Assembly (NCBI GenBank): GCA_900770015.1
Contig: CAAGIU010000285.1
Coordinates: forward strand, 1 to 5,887
Direction of reading: 5' to 3'
DNA from: an uncultured Oscillospiraceae bacterium
Lineage (GTDB): Bacteria > Bacillota_A > Clostridia > Oscillospirales > Oscillospiraceae
DNA length: 5,887 nucleotides
Shown here one piece after another: positions 1 through 5,887 of this stretch. The stretch's first letter is position 1. Each line of letters opens with the position of its first letter. The translations under genes were made by a program, and so were the position numbers. The notes below the pieces were generated by a model. The model was not told the DNA's origin. It did no database searches and saw only the letters and a list, made by a program, of their open reading frames with translations.

Positions 1-2430
1 ACAGCCGCCGATACCCACCAGCATCATGGCCAGCCGCTGGCGGTAGCGGAAGATGTTGCGGATAGCAACCTTATTCAGGAAGCTCAGGCGGCGCCACAGA
101 GGCGTTTTCTCGATCATCAATTCCTTGCCTGCCGCAGGCGCTTTCGGTCGAATCAGCTCCGCAGGAACCTCCCGAAGCGCTTTATGGCAACAATACCAGG
201 TCACAAGCAGCATGGCCAGCGTATAGGAGACAAACACCCCCAGCGCCATGCCCCAGTCAAACCGCAGCTCGATCATGGGCTTCACAAACAGCATGATCTT
301 ATAGGCCTGCCACAGAATCGTCGGGAAAATAACGCTGCCCAGTCCCACACCCAGCAAGCACCCCAATACCGCGCTGCTTCCGGCATAGAGCAGGTACTTA
401 CGGATGATGGCTCCGCTGCTGTAGCCCAGGGCCTTCAGGGTACCGATCTGGGTTCTCTCCTCGTCCACCATACGGGTCATGGTGGTGATGCAGACCAGCG
501 CTGCCACCAGCAGGAAGAACACCGGGAACACCCGGGCCACACCGGCGACAATATCCGAGCTGCTGTCCAGGGAGCCGTAACCGATGTTGCTGTTTCTGTC
601 CAGAACGTAGACATCGTTCTTTGTGATCTTTCCGATTTCTTCCTTTGCGTCCTCCAGCTTCAAAGCGGCATCGGCAAGCTCCTGCTCCGCCCTGGCAAAT
701 TCCTCCTCAGCCTCGCGCTTGCCGTCCTCATAGTCAATCCAGCCCTGGGCCAGTTCTTCCCTGCTTTCTTCCAGCTTTGTCTTGCCCTCTGCCAGGTCTT
801 TTTCGGCCTGCTTCAGTTCCTTTTCATATTCCCGGATCTGCTGCCTGCCGCTGATAATTGTCTGCCTTGCAGAGGCAAGCTGATTGTTCATATTGGTTCT
901 CTGACGGGAGATTTCCTCAAAGCCTTCCAGGATCTGCTGCCTGCCGTCGCGGATCTGCTCCCGGGCAGCCAGAAGCTCTTCCTTCTGTGCCTCAAGCTGG
1001 GCTTTTGTGGCATTGACCTCCTCCAGCTGGGCATTCAGCTCCGCCTGCTGCGCCCGAAGCACCTCTGCCTGGGCGGAATATTCATCCCGTTTGGCCTGGG
1101 CTTCCTCCAGGTTTTCCCGGGCTTCCCGCAGCAGCAGCTCCGAATTGCCCCACTTTTCCAGCATTTCCACGGTTCTCTGGGCGGTGCTGACCTCAATATC
1201 CGCAATCTTGATCAGGGCATCCAGCGGACGCAGGGCGGCATTGATCTGGAGAATGCCGGAATTCAGCTGGGTCACACCGCTGTTTACTTCCGTCAGTCCG
1301 GCATCGATCTGAACCAACGCCGTCTCCACCTGCTGGGAACTGGTCTCCAGCTCCGCCTGTTTGGCCGCCAATTGGGAACTGGCATTGGAAAGCTGCCACT
1401 GGCCGCCGGACTCGGAGGAGGACAGTGTCTTTTCTCCGTCTTCCAGCTTCTGACGGTTCTCCTCCAGCTCTGCCCAGCCGTCTTTGATCTGCTGCTCAGC
1501 ATCCAGCAGCTCCTGCTCTCCCTCTTTCAGCTCTTCCTCGCCGTCCAGCAGCTTTTGATAAGCATCCGCCAGCTCACGTTCAGCTTTCTGTTTCTCCTCG
1601 TTGTATTCTTTGACTCCGTCTTCATACTTTTTGACGCCGTCCGCATATGCTTTTTCCGCTTCTTCCTTTGCGGAAACCAGCCGCTCCCGGGCAAAAACAT
1701 CCAGCAAAGGTTCGATGCGCTCCGCAGCCTCGGTCAAGGCATCGTTGTACTCCTGGGTATAGATGGCATACTCTCCCGGAATAACGGCATGGATCTCCGT
1801 ATAATAGCCCGCGTCAAAGGCTTCTTCGGGCACATAATAGTAATTCGTGATGCTGCCGCTGCCCACGGAGGTATTGCCCCGGTTCATATCCATATACAAC
1901 GGTGAGCTGACAATGCCCACCACGGTAAAGCTGTCCACGGTCAGCTGATCCAGAGCCGTATCGGAATTGGTCCGGGAGATGGTGACGGTTTTGCCGATGG
2001 CGGATTTGTCATTTCGAAATCCGTCAGCCAAACACTCATCAGCGGCTTCCGGCATTCTGCCTTCCAGGAGGGCAACCCGGTCAATCCGTTCCGGGATGGT
2101 ATAAAACCGATACACGGCAGAATCCGTGCCGTCTTCCTTTGCCACGAGCAGATCGGAATAGAAGACACCCTCCGCGTCCTCGATCCCGGGAAGCGCAGAA
2201 ATCGCCTCCAGCTGATCCCGGTTCCAGCCATAGGAGCTGAGCAGGCGCAGGTCGAACATATTCTGTTCATCGGCATATACCTGCCCCGTGGCCACCATAT
2301 CCATCTTCGTGGACTTTAGGCCCACGAACATGCCGGAACCCAGCGCGATAATCATCGCAATGGCGATGAATCTGCCCCGGGATTTCACGATGGAACGGCG
2401 CAGGTTTCTGGCCATCATGTTTCGCTTCAT
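1..2430 (-). CDS. FtsX/MacB-type ABC transporter permease with long coiled-coil insert (partial, C-terminus beyond window)
   Basis: Read leftward from ATG at 2430, the frame stays open for 810 codons to the window edge, so the C-terminal part is missing. Visible order: a basic N-terminus; a transmembrane helix at about residues 20-38 (FIAIAMIIALGSGMFVGL); an extracytoplasmic MacB-like domain at about 40-225; a charged, heptad-patterned coiled coil at about 225-605; and a first FtsX domain at about 625-765 with three hydrophobic helices (near 632-652, 678-702 and 725-747). That FtsX domain includes the coupling segment EERTQIGTLKALGYSSGAI. Near residue 789, RNIFRYRQR opens the second membrane half, as is usual for two-FtsX-domain permeases of Firmicutes. 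The start overlaps the ATPase stop as TAATG, with GGAG 11 nt upstream, which implies translational coupling. Family knowledge says such proteins pair with a MacB/LolD-type ATPase and act by mechanotransmission or on envelope lipids or peptides. The substrate cannot be read from the sequence. The family call is secure; the role is not. Confidence 0.93.
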   Translation of the reverse strand, partial: MKRNMMARNLRRSIVKSRGRFIAIAMIIALGSGMFVGLKSTKMDMVATGQVYADEQNMFDLRLLSSYGWNRDQLEAISALPGIEDAEGVFYSDLLVAKEDGTDSAVYRFYTIPERIDRVALLEGRMPEAADECLADGFRNDKSAIGKTVTISRTNSDTALDQLTVDSFTVVGIVSSPLYMDMNRGNTSVGSGSITNYYYVPEEAFDAGYYTEIHAVIPGEYAIYTQEYNDALTEAAERIEPLLDVFARERLVSAKEEAEKAYADGVKKYEDGVKEYNEEKQKAERELADAYQKLLDGEEELKEGEQELLDAEQQIKDGWAELEENRQKLEDGEKTLSSSESGGQWQLSNASSQLAAKQAELETSSQQVETALVQIDAGLTEVNSGVTQLNSGILQINAALRPLDALIKIADIEVSTAQRTVEMLEKWGNSELLLREARENLEEAQAKRDEYSAQAEVLRAQQAELNAQLEEVNATKAQLEAQKEELLAAREQIRDGRQQILEGFEEISRQRTNMNNQLASARQTIISGRQQIREYEKELKQAEKDLAEGKTKLEESREELAQGWIDYEDGKREAEEEFARAEQELADAALKLEDAKEEIGKITKNDVYVLDRNSNIGYGSLDSSSDIVAGVARVFPVFFLLVAALVCITTMTRMVDEERTQIGTLKALGYSSGAIIRKYLLYAGSSAVLGCLLGVGLGSVIFPTILWQAYKIMLFVKPMIELRFDWGMALGVFVSYTLAMLLVTWYCCHKALREVPAELIRPKAPAAGKELMIEKTPLWRRLSFLNKVAIRNIFRYRQRLAMMLVGIGGC

Positions 2431-3131
2431 TACCATTCAATCTCCGCAATATCCAGAGGATGTTCATTTTGCTCTATGCTGCTGACGGTGCCGTTTTTCA
2501 CCCGGATCACCCGGTCCGCCATGGCAGTCAGGGCGCTGTTGTGGGTGATGATGACCACGGTCATGCCGGTTCTTCTGCCGGTGTCCTGGAGCAGCTTCAA
2601 AATGGCCTTGCCGGTCTGATAATCCAGAGCGCCTGTGGGCTCATCGCACAGAAGCAGCTTGGGGTTTTTGGCCAACGCTCTGGCAATTGCGACACGCTGC
2701 TGCTCGCCGCCGGAAAGCTGGCTGGGGAAATTCTTCATTCTGGCTTCCAGACCCACATCCTTCAGTACCTGGGCAGCAGGCAGTGGATTTTTACAGATCT
2801 GGTTGGCCAGCTCCACGTTTTCCAGGGCATTGAGGTTGCCGATGAGGTTATAAAACTGGAAGACAAAGCCCACATCCATCCGGCGGTAATAGGTCAGCTC
2901 ACCGCGGTCCATGGCCGAAACCTCCTGCCCATCCAGGAAGACGCGTCCGGTGGTCAGCGTGTCCATTCCGCCAAGAATGTTCAGCAGCGTGGTTTTGCCC
3001 GCTCCGGAAGGGCCGACAATGACAACCAGCTCCCCCTTCTCGATGACAAAGCTGGCATCATGCAGGGCGTTGATTTCCACCTCGCCCATATGGTAGGTTT
3101 TTCCCACATTTTCAAATTCCACGAAAGCCAT
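2430..3131 (-). CDS. ABC transporter ATP-binding protein, MacB/LolD (COG1136-like) family
   Basis: This 233-residue cytoplasmic nucleotide-binding subunit powers the adjoining permease. All ABC motifs are intact: Walker A GPSGAGKT at 40-47, Q-loop glutamine at 92 (VFQFYNL), signature LSGGEQQR at 139-146, Walker B LLLCDEP at 159-165 with catalytic Glu164, D-loop ALD at 168-170, and switch histidine at 197 (IITHN). The A-loop aromatic is probably Tyr13 (KTYHMG). The [19 protein letters not shown] stretch and the short length are typical of the MacB/LolD/FtsE-type subfamily that partners FtsX-fold permeases. The start ATG at 3131 is supported by GGGGAG about 6 nt upstream. The gene follows the GtrA gene after 19 nt, and its stop overlaps the permease start by one base, so all three are probably one transcript. 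The family and partner are clear; the transported substrate is unknown. Confidence 0.96.
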   Translation of the reverse strand: MAFVEFENVGKTYHMGEVEINALHDASFVIEKGELVVIVGPSGAGKTTLLNILGGMDTLTTGRVFLDGQEVSAMDRGELTYYRRMDVGFVFQFYNLIGNLNALENVELANQICKNPLPAAQVLKDVGLEARMKNFPSQLSGGEQQRVAIARALAKNPKLLLCDEPTGALDYQTGKAILKLLQDTGRRTGMTVVIITHNSALTAMADRVIRVKNGTVSSIEQNEHPLDIAEIEW

Positions 3132-3150
3132 ATGCTTCTCCCCTGCCGCG

Positions 3151-3567
3151 TCATTTCCTTCGGAACACCAGCAGTTTACTGCCGATATAATTCAGAATTA
3201 CCACAATTACATTGGTCACCAGTTTCCAGATGACACCATTCCAGCCCAGCATATCCACGGCAACCAGCAGGATCAGGGTCTCAAGCAAACCGGATGCCAC
3301 TCTGGTTCCCACAAATTTGGTAAATTCAGGCACCACCGTCTTCGCAGACCAATCCTTACTCTCAAAGACAAAGGGCTTATTGGTCAGGAAGGCAAACAAA
3401 ACCGCAACGCACCAGGCGATGACATTGCTGACAGAAGCAGACAATCCCAGCAGATTCAGGCACGGGATATAGACCAGATAATTCACCGCCGTGGTCAGAA
3501 CGCCGAAAATCAAATAAATCAAAATGGAACGGTATTTCTCCCAGAGGGAGCGGAATTGATTCAACAT
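3151..3567 (-). CDS. GtrA family membrane protein
   Basis: This 138-residue integral membrane protein has four hydrophobic helices at about residues 13-36, 43-63, 83-104 and 110-131, the usual size and topology of GtrA/DPMS1-like proteins. Family hallmarks are the early GVLTTAVNYLVY helix, the LTNKPFVFES motif after helix 2, and the C-terminal NYIGSKLLVFRRK ending. Characterised relatives, such as GtrA in O-antigen glucosylation, are thought to move polyprenyl-phosphate-linked sugars across the membrane; many others have no known substrate. The ATG at 3567 is preceded by AGAGG with a 7-nt spacer. It is the first gene of the leftward operon, 19 nt before the ABC ATPase, and is divergent from ldhA. 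No glycosyltransferase, the common GtrA neighbour, is visible here. The linkage suggests a cell-envelope role, but that is inference. Confidence 0.92.
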   Translation of the reverse strand: MLNQFRSLWEKYRSILIYLIFGVLTTAVNYLVYIPCLNLLGLSASVSNVIAWCVAVLFAFLTNKPFVFESKDWSAKTVVPEFTKFVGTRVASGLLETLILLVAVDMLGWNGVIWKLVTNVIVVILNYIGSKLLVFRRK

Positions 3568-3616
3568 AAGAAAACCTCTATTCGGAAATAATTTAAACGA
3601 AGTATGCGAATGGGTA

Positions 3617-3645
3617 TTGACAAAATATTATTTTATCGATATAAT
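3617..3645 (+). promoter_or_regulatory. Consensus sigma-A promoter for ldhA
   Basis: A perfect -35 box TTGACA (3617-3622) is followed by exactly 17 nt and a perfect -10 box TATAAT (3640-3645). Transcription should start near 3651-3653, giving a leader of about 25 nt before the ldhA ATG at 3677. The leader holds the AAGGAG ribosome binding site (3663-3668, 8-nt spacer). A fully consensus promoter would be constitutively strong unless repressed, which fits the operator-like dyad over its -10 box. Confidence 0.9.
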
Positions 3646-3657
3646 GCTATCGATAAA
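3632..3657. promoter_or_regulatory. Operator-like inverted repeat overlapping the ldhA -10 box
   Basis: Two perfect 9-nt arms, TTTATCGAT (3632-3640) and ATCGATAAA (3649-3657), are separated by 8 nt. Each arm lies within a self-palindromic TATCGATA (3634-3641 and 3648-3655), so the two copies are 14 bp apart start to start. The dyad covers the -10 box and the expected transcription start. Bound protein would therefore block RNA polymerase, so a repressor is the natural inference. The regulator is not in this window, and I do not assign the motif to a named family. The site may also affect the divergent GtrA operon. Confidence 0.7.
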
Positions 3658-3676
3658 TTTATAAGGAGTTGATTGC

Positions 3677-4666
3677 ATGAAACTTGCTTTTTTTGATGCC
3701 AAGTCATACGATATGCCCGGCTTTGATGCAGCCGCAAAGGATACGGACCTGGAGATCAAATACTTTGAAACCCGGCTCAACGAGGACACGGTCTCCCTGG
3801 CTGCGGGCTTTGACGCAGTCTGCGTCTTCGTCAATGACACCGTGAACGCCGCCGTGGTGGAAAAGCTCTATCACTATGGCGTAAAGATCATTGCACTGCG
3901 CTGCGCAGGCTTCAACAATGTGGATATCCACGCCTGCCAGGGAAAGCTTCGGATTTTCCGGGTACCCGCCTATTCCCCCCATGCCGTTGCCGAGCACGCC
4001 ATGGCATTGCTGCTGACCATCAACCGCAGAACCCACAAAGCCTATATCCGCACCCGGGATTTCAACTTCAGCCTGCAGGGCTTCGTGGGCTTTGATCTGC
4101 ACGGAAAGACCGTGGGCATCATCGGCACCGGAAAAATCGGCCGTGTCTTTGCCGATATCTGCCAGGGCTTCGGTATGAATATCCTGGCCTACGACAAATT
4201 CCCCAATGAAGCCAGCGGCCTGCACTACACAAGCCTGGACGAGGTCTTTGAGAAATCGGACATCATTTCCCTCCACTGTCCCCTCACCGACGAGACAAAG
4301 CACCTGATCAACGCCGGCTCCATTGAAAAGATGAAGAAGGGCGTCACCATCATCAACACCTCCCGGGGCGCACTGATCGACACCGAGGATCTGATCGAAG
4401 GCATCAAATCGAAGCGCATCGGGGCGGCCTGCCTGGATGTCTACGAGGAGGAGGGCGACTTCTTCTACGAGGATTGCTCCGGCCATGTGATGCAGGACGA
4501 TACGCTGGTGCGGCTCATTGCCATGCCCAATGTGATTGTCTCCTCCCATCAGGCATTTCTGACCAAGGAAGCACTGGACAACATTGCCGCAACCACCGTC
4601 AGCAATGTCCTGAACTACTTCCACGGGACACCCAACGAGGCCACCGAGGTCTCCCTCAGCAAATAA
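3677..4666 (+). CDS. ldhA: D-lactate dehydrogenase, NAD-dependent (E. coli LdhA type)
   Basis: This cytoplasmic enzyme reduces pyruvate to D-lactate and reoxidises NADH during fermentation. At 329 residues it has the same length as E. coli LdhA, and it shares long recognisable blocks: ALRCAGFNNVD (73-83), RVPAYSPHAVAEHAM (95-109), NRRTHKAYIRTRD (116-128) and NTSRGALID (227-235). It belongs to the D-isomer-specific 2-hydroxyacid dehydrogenase fold. The Rossmann motif GTGKIG is at 150-155, with Asp173 (AYD) placed to bind the NAD ribose. The catalytic set is Arg230, Glu259 (in DVYEEE) and His291 (SSHQAF), all present. The start is fixed by AAGGAG with an 8-nt spacer. It stands alone between its own consensus promoter and a strong terminator, so it is monocistronic. 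Another 2-hydroxyacid substrate is possible, but the LdhA-specific blocks favour pyruvate. Confidence 0.94.
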   Translation: MKLAFFDAKSYDMPGFDAAAKDTDLEIKYFETRLNEDTVSLAAGFDAVCVFVNDTVNAAVVEKLYHYGVKIIALRCAGFNNVDIHACQGKLRIFRVPAYSPHAVAEHAMALLLTINRRTHKAYIRTRDFNFSLQGFVGFDLHGKTVGIIGTGKIGRVFADICQGFGMNILAYDKFPNEASGLHYTSLDEVFEKSDIISLHCPLTDETKHLINAGSIEKMKKGVTIINTSRGALIDTEDLIEGIKSKRIGAACLDVYEEEGDFFYEDCSGHVMQDDTLVRLIAMPNVIVSSHQAFLTKEALDNIAATTVSNVLNYFHGTPNEATEVSLSK

Positions 4667-4681
4667 GTTTTCCGAAAACGA

Positions 4682-4726
4682 GTCCTTTTGCGCCATCCAT
4701 TCCCGGCGCAAAGGGACCGTTTTTTT
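4682..4726 (+). terminator. Rho-independent terminator of ldhA
   Basis: A 13-bp stem pairs GTCCTTTTGCGCC (4682-4694) with GGCGCAAAGGGAC (4705-4717), containing one G-U wobble and a 10-nt loop. It is followed by a run of seven T residues at 4720-4726. It begins 15 nt after the ldhA stop codon, isolating ldhA from the downstream transporter gene. Confidence 0.93.
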
Positions 4727-4770
4727 GTTCTTCTGAAAAGTATAACAAATCAAAAAGCCAAAGTAAAGTA

Positions 4771-4799
4771 TTTACATATTTTGTTCACATGTTTATAAT
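4771..4799 (+). promoter_or_regulatory. Sigma-A-type promoter for the EamA transporter gene
   Basis: TTTACA (4771-4776; one mismatch to TTGACA), a 17-nt spacer and a perfect TATAAT (4794-4799) lie in an AT-rich stretch just after the ldhA terminator. Transcription would begin near 4806, giving a leader of about 30 nt that contains the AGGGAG ribosome binding site (4822-4827) of the next gene. Confidence 0.8.
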
Positions 4800-4836
4800 A
4801 TTTCCATATTTCGATTTCCCCAGGGAGAGAAACGCC

Positions 4837-5709
4837 ATGAAGCAACCATCCGCACGCAGCCGGAATTACCTGATCCTGTCCATGTGCATATTCGGAACCG
4901 TGGGCATTTTCCGGCGGTACATCGATCTTCCCTCCAGCCTGATTGCCCTGGTGCGGGGGATTCTCGGAACCAGCTTTCTGGTGTGCTGCCTGCTGCTTCG
5001 TAGGCAGAGACTGAATTGGGAGGCTGTCCGGAAGAATTTCCTGCTGCTTCTGGCCTCCGGAGCGGCCATCGGGTTCAACTGGATTTTCCTCTTTGAAGCA
5101 TATTGCTGCACCTCCGTGGCCACGGCGACGCTGTGCTACTATCTGGCGCCGACTCTGGTGATTCTGGCATCGCCGGTGGTACTTGGGGAGAGGCTGACTG
5201 TGCGGAAAAGCCTTTGTGCTCTGGCGGCGCTTTTGGGTATGGTGTTTGTCTCCGGGATTATTGAGACGGGATTCTCCGGCTTTTCCGAAAGCAAAGGGAT
5301 CGTCTTTGGTTTGGCTGCCGCTGTGCTCTACGCCTGTGTCATTCTGATGAACAAGAAAATGACCGCCATCCCGGCGCCGGATCAGACCATTTTCCAGCTT
5401 GGCTTTGCCTCTGCGGCGATGGTTCCGTATGTGCTGATAACGGTCTCCCCTGCCGGGCTTTCCTGCAGCGGATTGTCCGTGGTGATGCTCTGCATTCTGG
5501 GTGCGGTGCACACCGGATTTGCCTACCTGCTGTACTTCGGTTCCATGGGCAAGCTGAAGGCAGATACCGTGGCGCTGTTCAGCTACATCGACCCGGTGCT
5601 GGCCATTTTGCTGTCGGCGGTGCTGCTGAAGGAACCGCTGACCCCCGGCGGATTTGTGGGAGCGATCCTGATTCTCGGCGCGGCCTGCGTCAGTCAGCTT
5701 TTCCCCTGA
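4837..5709 (+). CDS. EamA/DMT-superfamily transporter (RhaT/YdcZ-like drug/metabolite exporter)
   Basis: This 290-residue polytopic membrane protein is built from two EamA repeats of five helices each, at about residues 10-140 and 153-288, which is the usual length and ten-helix layout. Each repeat ends with the family signature: YYLAPTLVILASPVVLGERLT (first part near 101, Glu118) and IDPVLAILLSAVLLKEPLTP (near 251, Glu266). A basic loop, RRQRLNWEAVRK (55-66), fits a cytosolic position. The frame is open much further upstream (from 4474), but that stretch overlaps ldhA and its terminator. The ATG at 4837 has AGGGAG 9 nt upstream and follows a good promoter, so it is chosen. EamA proteins typically export amino acids, metabolites or drugs; the substrate here cannot be inferred. 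It appears monocistronic, with its own promoter and terminator. Confidence 0.93.
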   Translation: MKQPSARSRNYLILSMCIFGTVGIFRRYIDLPSSLIALVRGILGTSFLVCCLLLRRQRLNWEAVRKNFLLLLASGAAIGFNWIFLFEAYCCTSVATATLCYYLAPTLVILASPVVLGERLTVRKSLCALAALLGMVFVSGIIETGFSGFSESKGIVFGLAAAVLYACVILMNKKMTAIPAPDQTIFQLGFASAAMVPYVLITVSPAGLSCSGLSVVMLCILGAVHTGFAYLLYFGSMGKLKADTVALFSYIDPVLAILLSAVLLKEPLTPGGFVGAILILGAACVSQLFP

Positions 5710-5724
5710 CCCCATAAAACATTG

Positions 5725-5752
5725 ACACCCCGGAAGCTATCCGGGGTGTTTT
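5725..5752 (+). terminator. Rho-independent terminator of the EamA gene, between convergent genes
   Basis: A perfect 9-bp stem pairs ACACCCCGG (5725-5733) with CCGGGGTGT (5741-5749), with a 7-nt loop and a T-rich tail (TTTTGTTATT from 5749). It starts 15 nt after the transporter stop. The convergent gene ends at 5754, right at the tail. On the opposite strand the tail is weaker (CAATGTTTTA), so bidirectional use is possible but less certain. Confidence 0.88.
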
Positions 5753-5753
5753 G

Positions 5754-5887
5754 TTATTCCTCTGTGACGCGGTCAAAGTAGGCGGCGACTCGGTATGCGC
5801 CGCCGGGGGTGCAGGTGTAGAGCACCAGGTCGTGGCCGCTGTACTGCACGGCATCGATGGCGCCGGGATGGATGGTCTGCAGCAGGA
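5754..5887 (-). CDS. C-terminal fragment of a putative sortase-family transpeptidase (partial)
   Basis: Read leftward from the window edge, an open frame encodes 43 complete residues and ends with TAA at 5756-5754. It contains DLVLYTCTPGGAYRVAAYF and ends FDRVTEE. The pattern of a hydrophobic strand, then xTC, then a Pro/Gly loop, then Arg and another hydrophobic strand matches the end of the sortase catalytic domain. There the TLxTC cysteine attacks the sorting signal and a nearby arginine completes the active site. Here Cys25 and Arg32 of the fragment would fill those roles. The motif is LYTC rather than the commonest LVTC, and the Cys-Arg spacing is short. Sortases anchor LPXTG-type proteins to the wall or build pili in Gram-positive bacteria. 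The catalytic histidine would lie outside the window, so the call is tentative; the coding frame itself is more certain. Confidence 0.55.
   Translation of the reverse strand, partial: LLQTIHPGAIDAVQYSGHDLVLYTCTPGGAYRVAAYFDRVTEE

Noticed and set aside
184..1905. A 573-codon open frame on the + strand, antisense to the permease coiled coil, with apparent hydrophobic stretches.
   Set aside because: The opposite strand encodes an intact FtsX permease with recognisable domains. The antisense frame stays open because the Glu/Leu/Gln/Lys-rich coil codons read backwards as Leu/Phe/Gln codons without stops. It has no recognisable domain and no supporting promoter or ribosome binding site.
2460..3233. 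A 257-codon + strand frame opposite the ABC ATPase.
   Set aside because: It is a mirror of a fully motif-complete ATPase, has no protein-family features, and runs across the intergenic gap into the GtrA gene.
3632..3657. The TATCGATA dyad as a riboswitch or an intrinsic terminator.
   Set aside because: It overlaps the -10 box and probable start site, so most of it would not be in the transcript. It is AT-rich with no following T tract of the expected kind. An operator explains it better.
3704..4753. A 349-codon minus-strand frame opposite ldhA.
   Set aside because: It overlaps the catalytically complete D-LDH and also crosses the ldhA terminator. Its composition (Gly/Val/Asp/Gln rich) is typical of antisense shadows in GC-rich genes.
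4474..4836. Upstream in-frame extension of the EamA gene that would add 121 residues.
   Set aside because: It runs through the 3' end of ldhA in another frame, the ldhA terminator and the transporter promoter. The ATG at 4837 has a good ribosome binding site and begins a family-length protein.
4667..4836. The 170-nt gap between ldhA and the EamA gene as a site for a small RNA or short gene.
   Set aside because: It is accounted for by the ldhA terminator followed by a promoter, leader and ribosome binding site. No further structure or plausible small reading frame was seen.
4750..5715. A 321-codon minus-strand frame opposite the EamA transporter.
   Set aside because: It is extremely rich in His, Gln, Arg and Gly, as expected from reversed hydrophobic codons. 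It has no domain, and the + strand gene has its own promoter, ribosome binding site and terminator.

Overview
The base composition (GC-rich coding DNA, AT-rich intergenic DNA), strong AGGAG-type ribosome binding sites, consensus sigma-A promoters and clean rho-independent terminators point to a Gram-positive Firmicute. The most likely source is a GC-rich anaerobic Clostridia lineage such as a gut Oscillospirales member. That placement rests on style and protein flavour only, because no rRNA or marker gene is present.

Layout. Bases 1-3567 hold a three-gene operon read leftward: a small GtrA-family membrane protein, a MacB/LolD-type ABC ATPase, and a very large FtsX/MacB-type ABC permease that runs off the left edge (810 residues visible). 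The genes are tightly packed, with a 19-nt gap and then a 1-nt TAATG overlap, so they are probably co-transcribed and the last two translationally coupled. The permease carries about 370-385 residues of predicted extracytoplasmic coiled coil inserted between its first external domain and its first FtsX domain.

Bases 3568-3676 are a divergent intergenic region. On the + strand it contains a textbook TTGACA-N17-TATAAT promoter. A near-ideal operator-like dyad, made of two TATCGATA palindromes 14 bp apart, covers its -10 box. This promoter drives a monocistronic D-lactate dehydrogenase gene (3677-4666) of the E. coli LdhA type, closed by a strong terminator (4682-4726). A separate promoter (4771-4799) then drives an EamA/DMT-type ten-helix transporter (4837-5709), closed by a second hairpin terminator (5725-5752). 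The last 134 bases hold the C-terminal end of a convergent leftward gene with a sortase-like active-site motif.

How the genes relate. The GtrA-ABC operon looks like an envelope-directed module that moves a lipid-linked or envelope substrate, or transmits mechanical force. The D-LDH regenerates NAD+ by reducing pyruvate in fermentation, and its promoter architecture suggests repressor control. The EamA exporter and the sortase-like fragment seem to be independent transcription units. I see no mobile element, CRISPR array, tRNA or rRNA. Most of the window looks like ordinary chromosomal DNA. The points most worth a second look are the ldhA operator and the GtrA/coiled-coil ABC operon.
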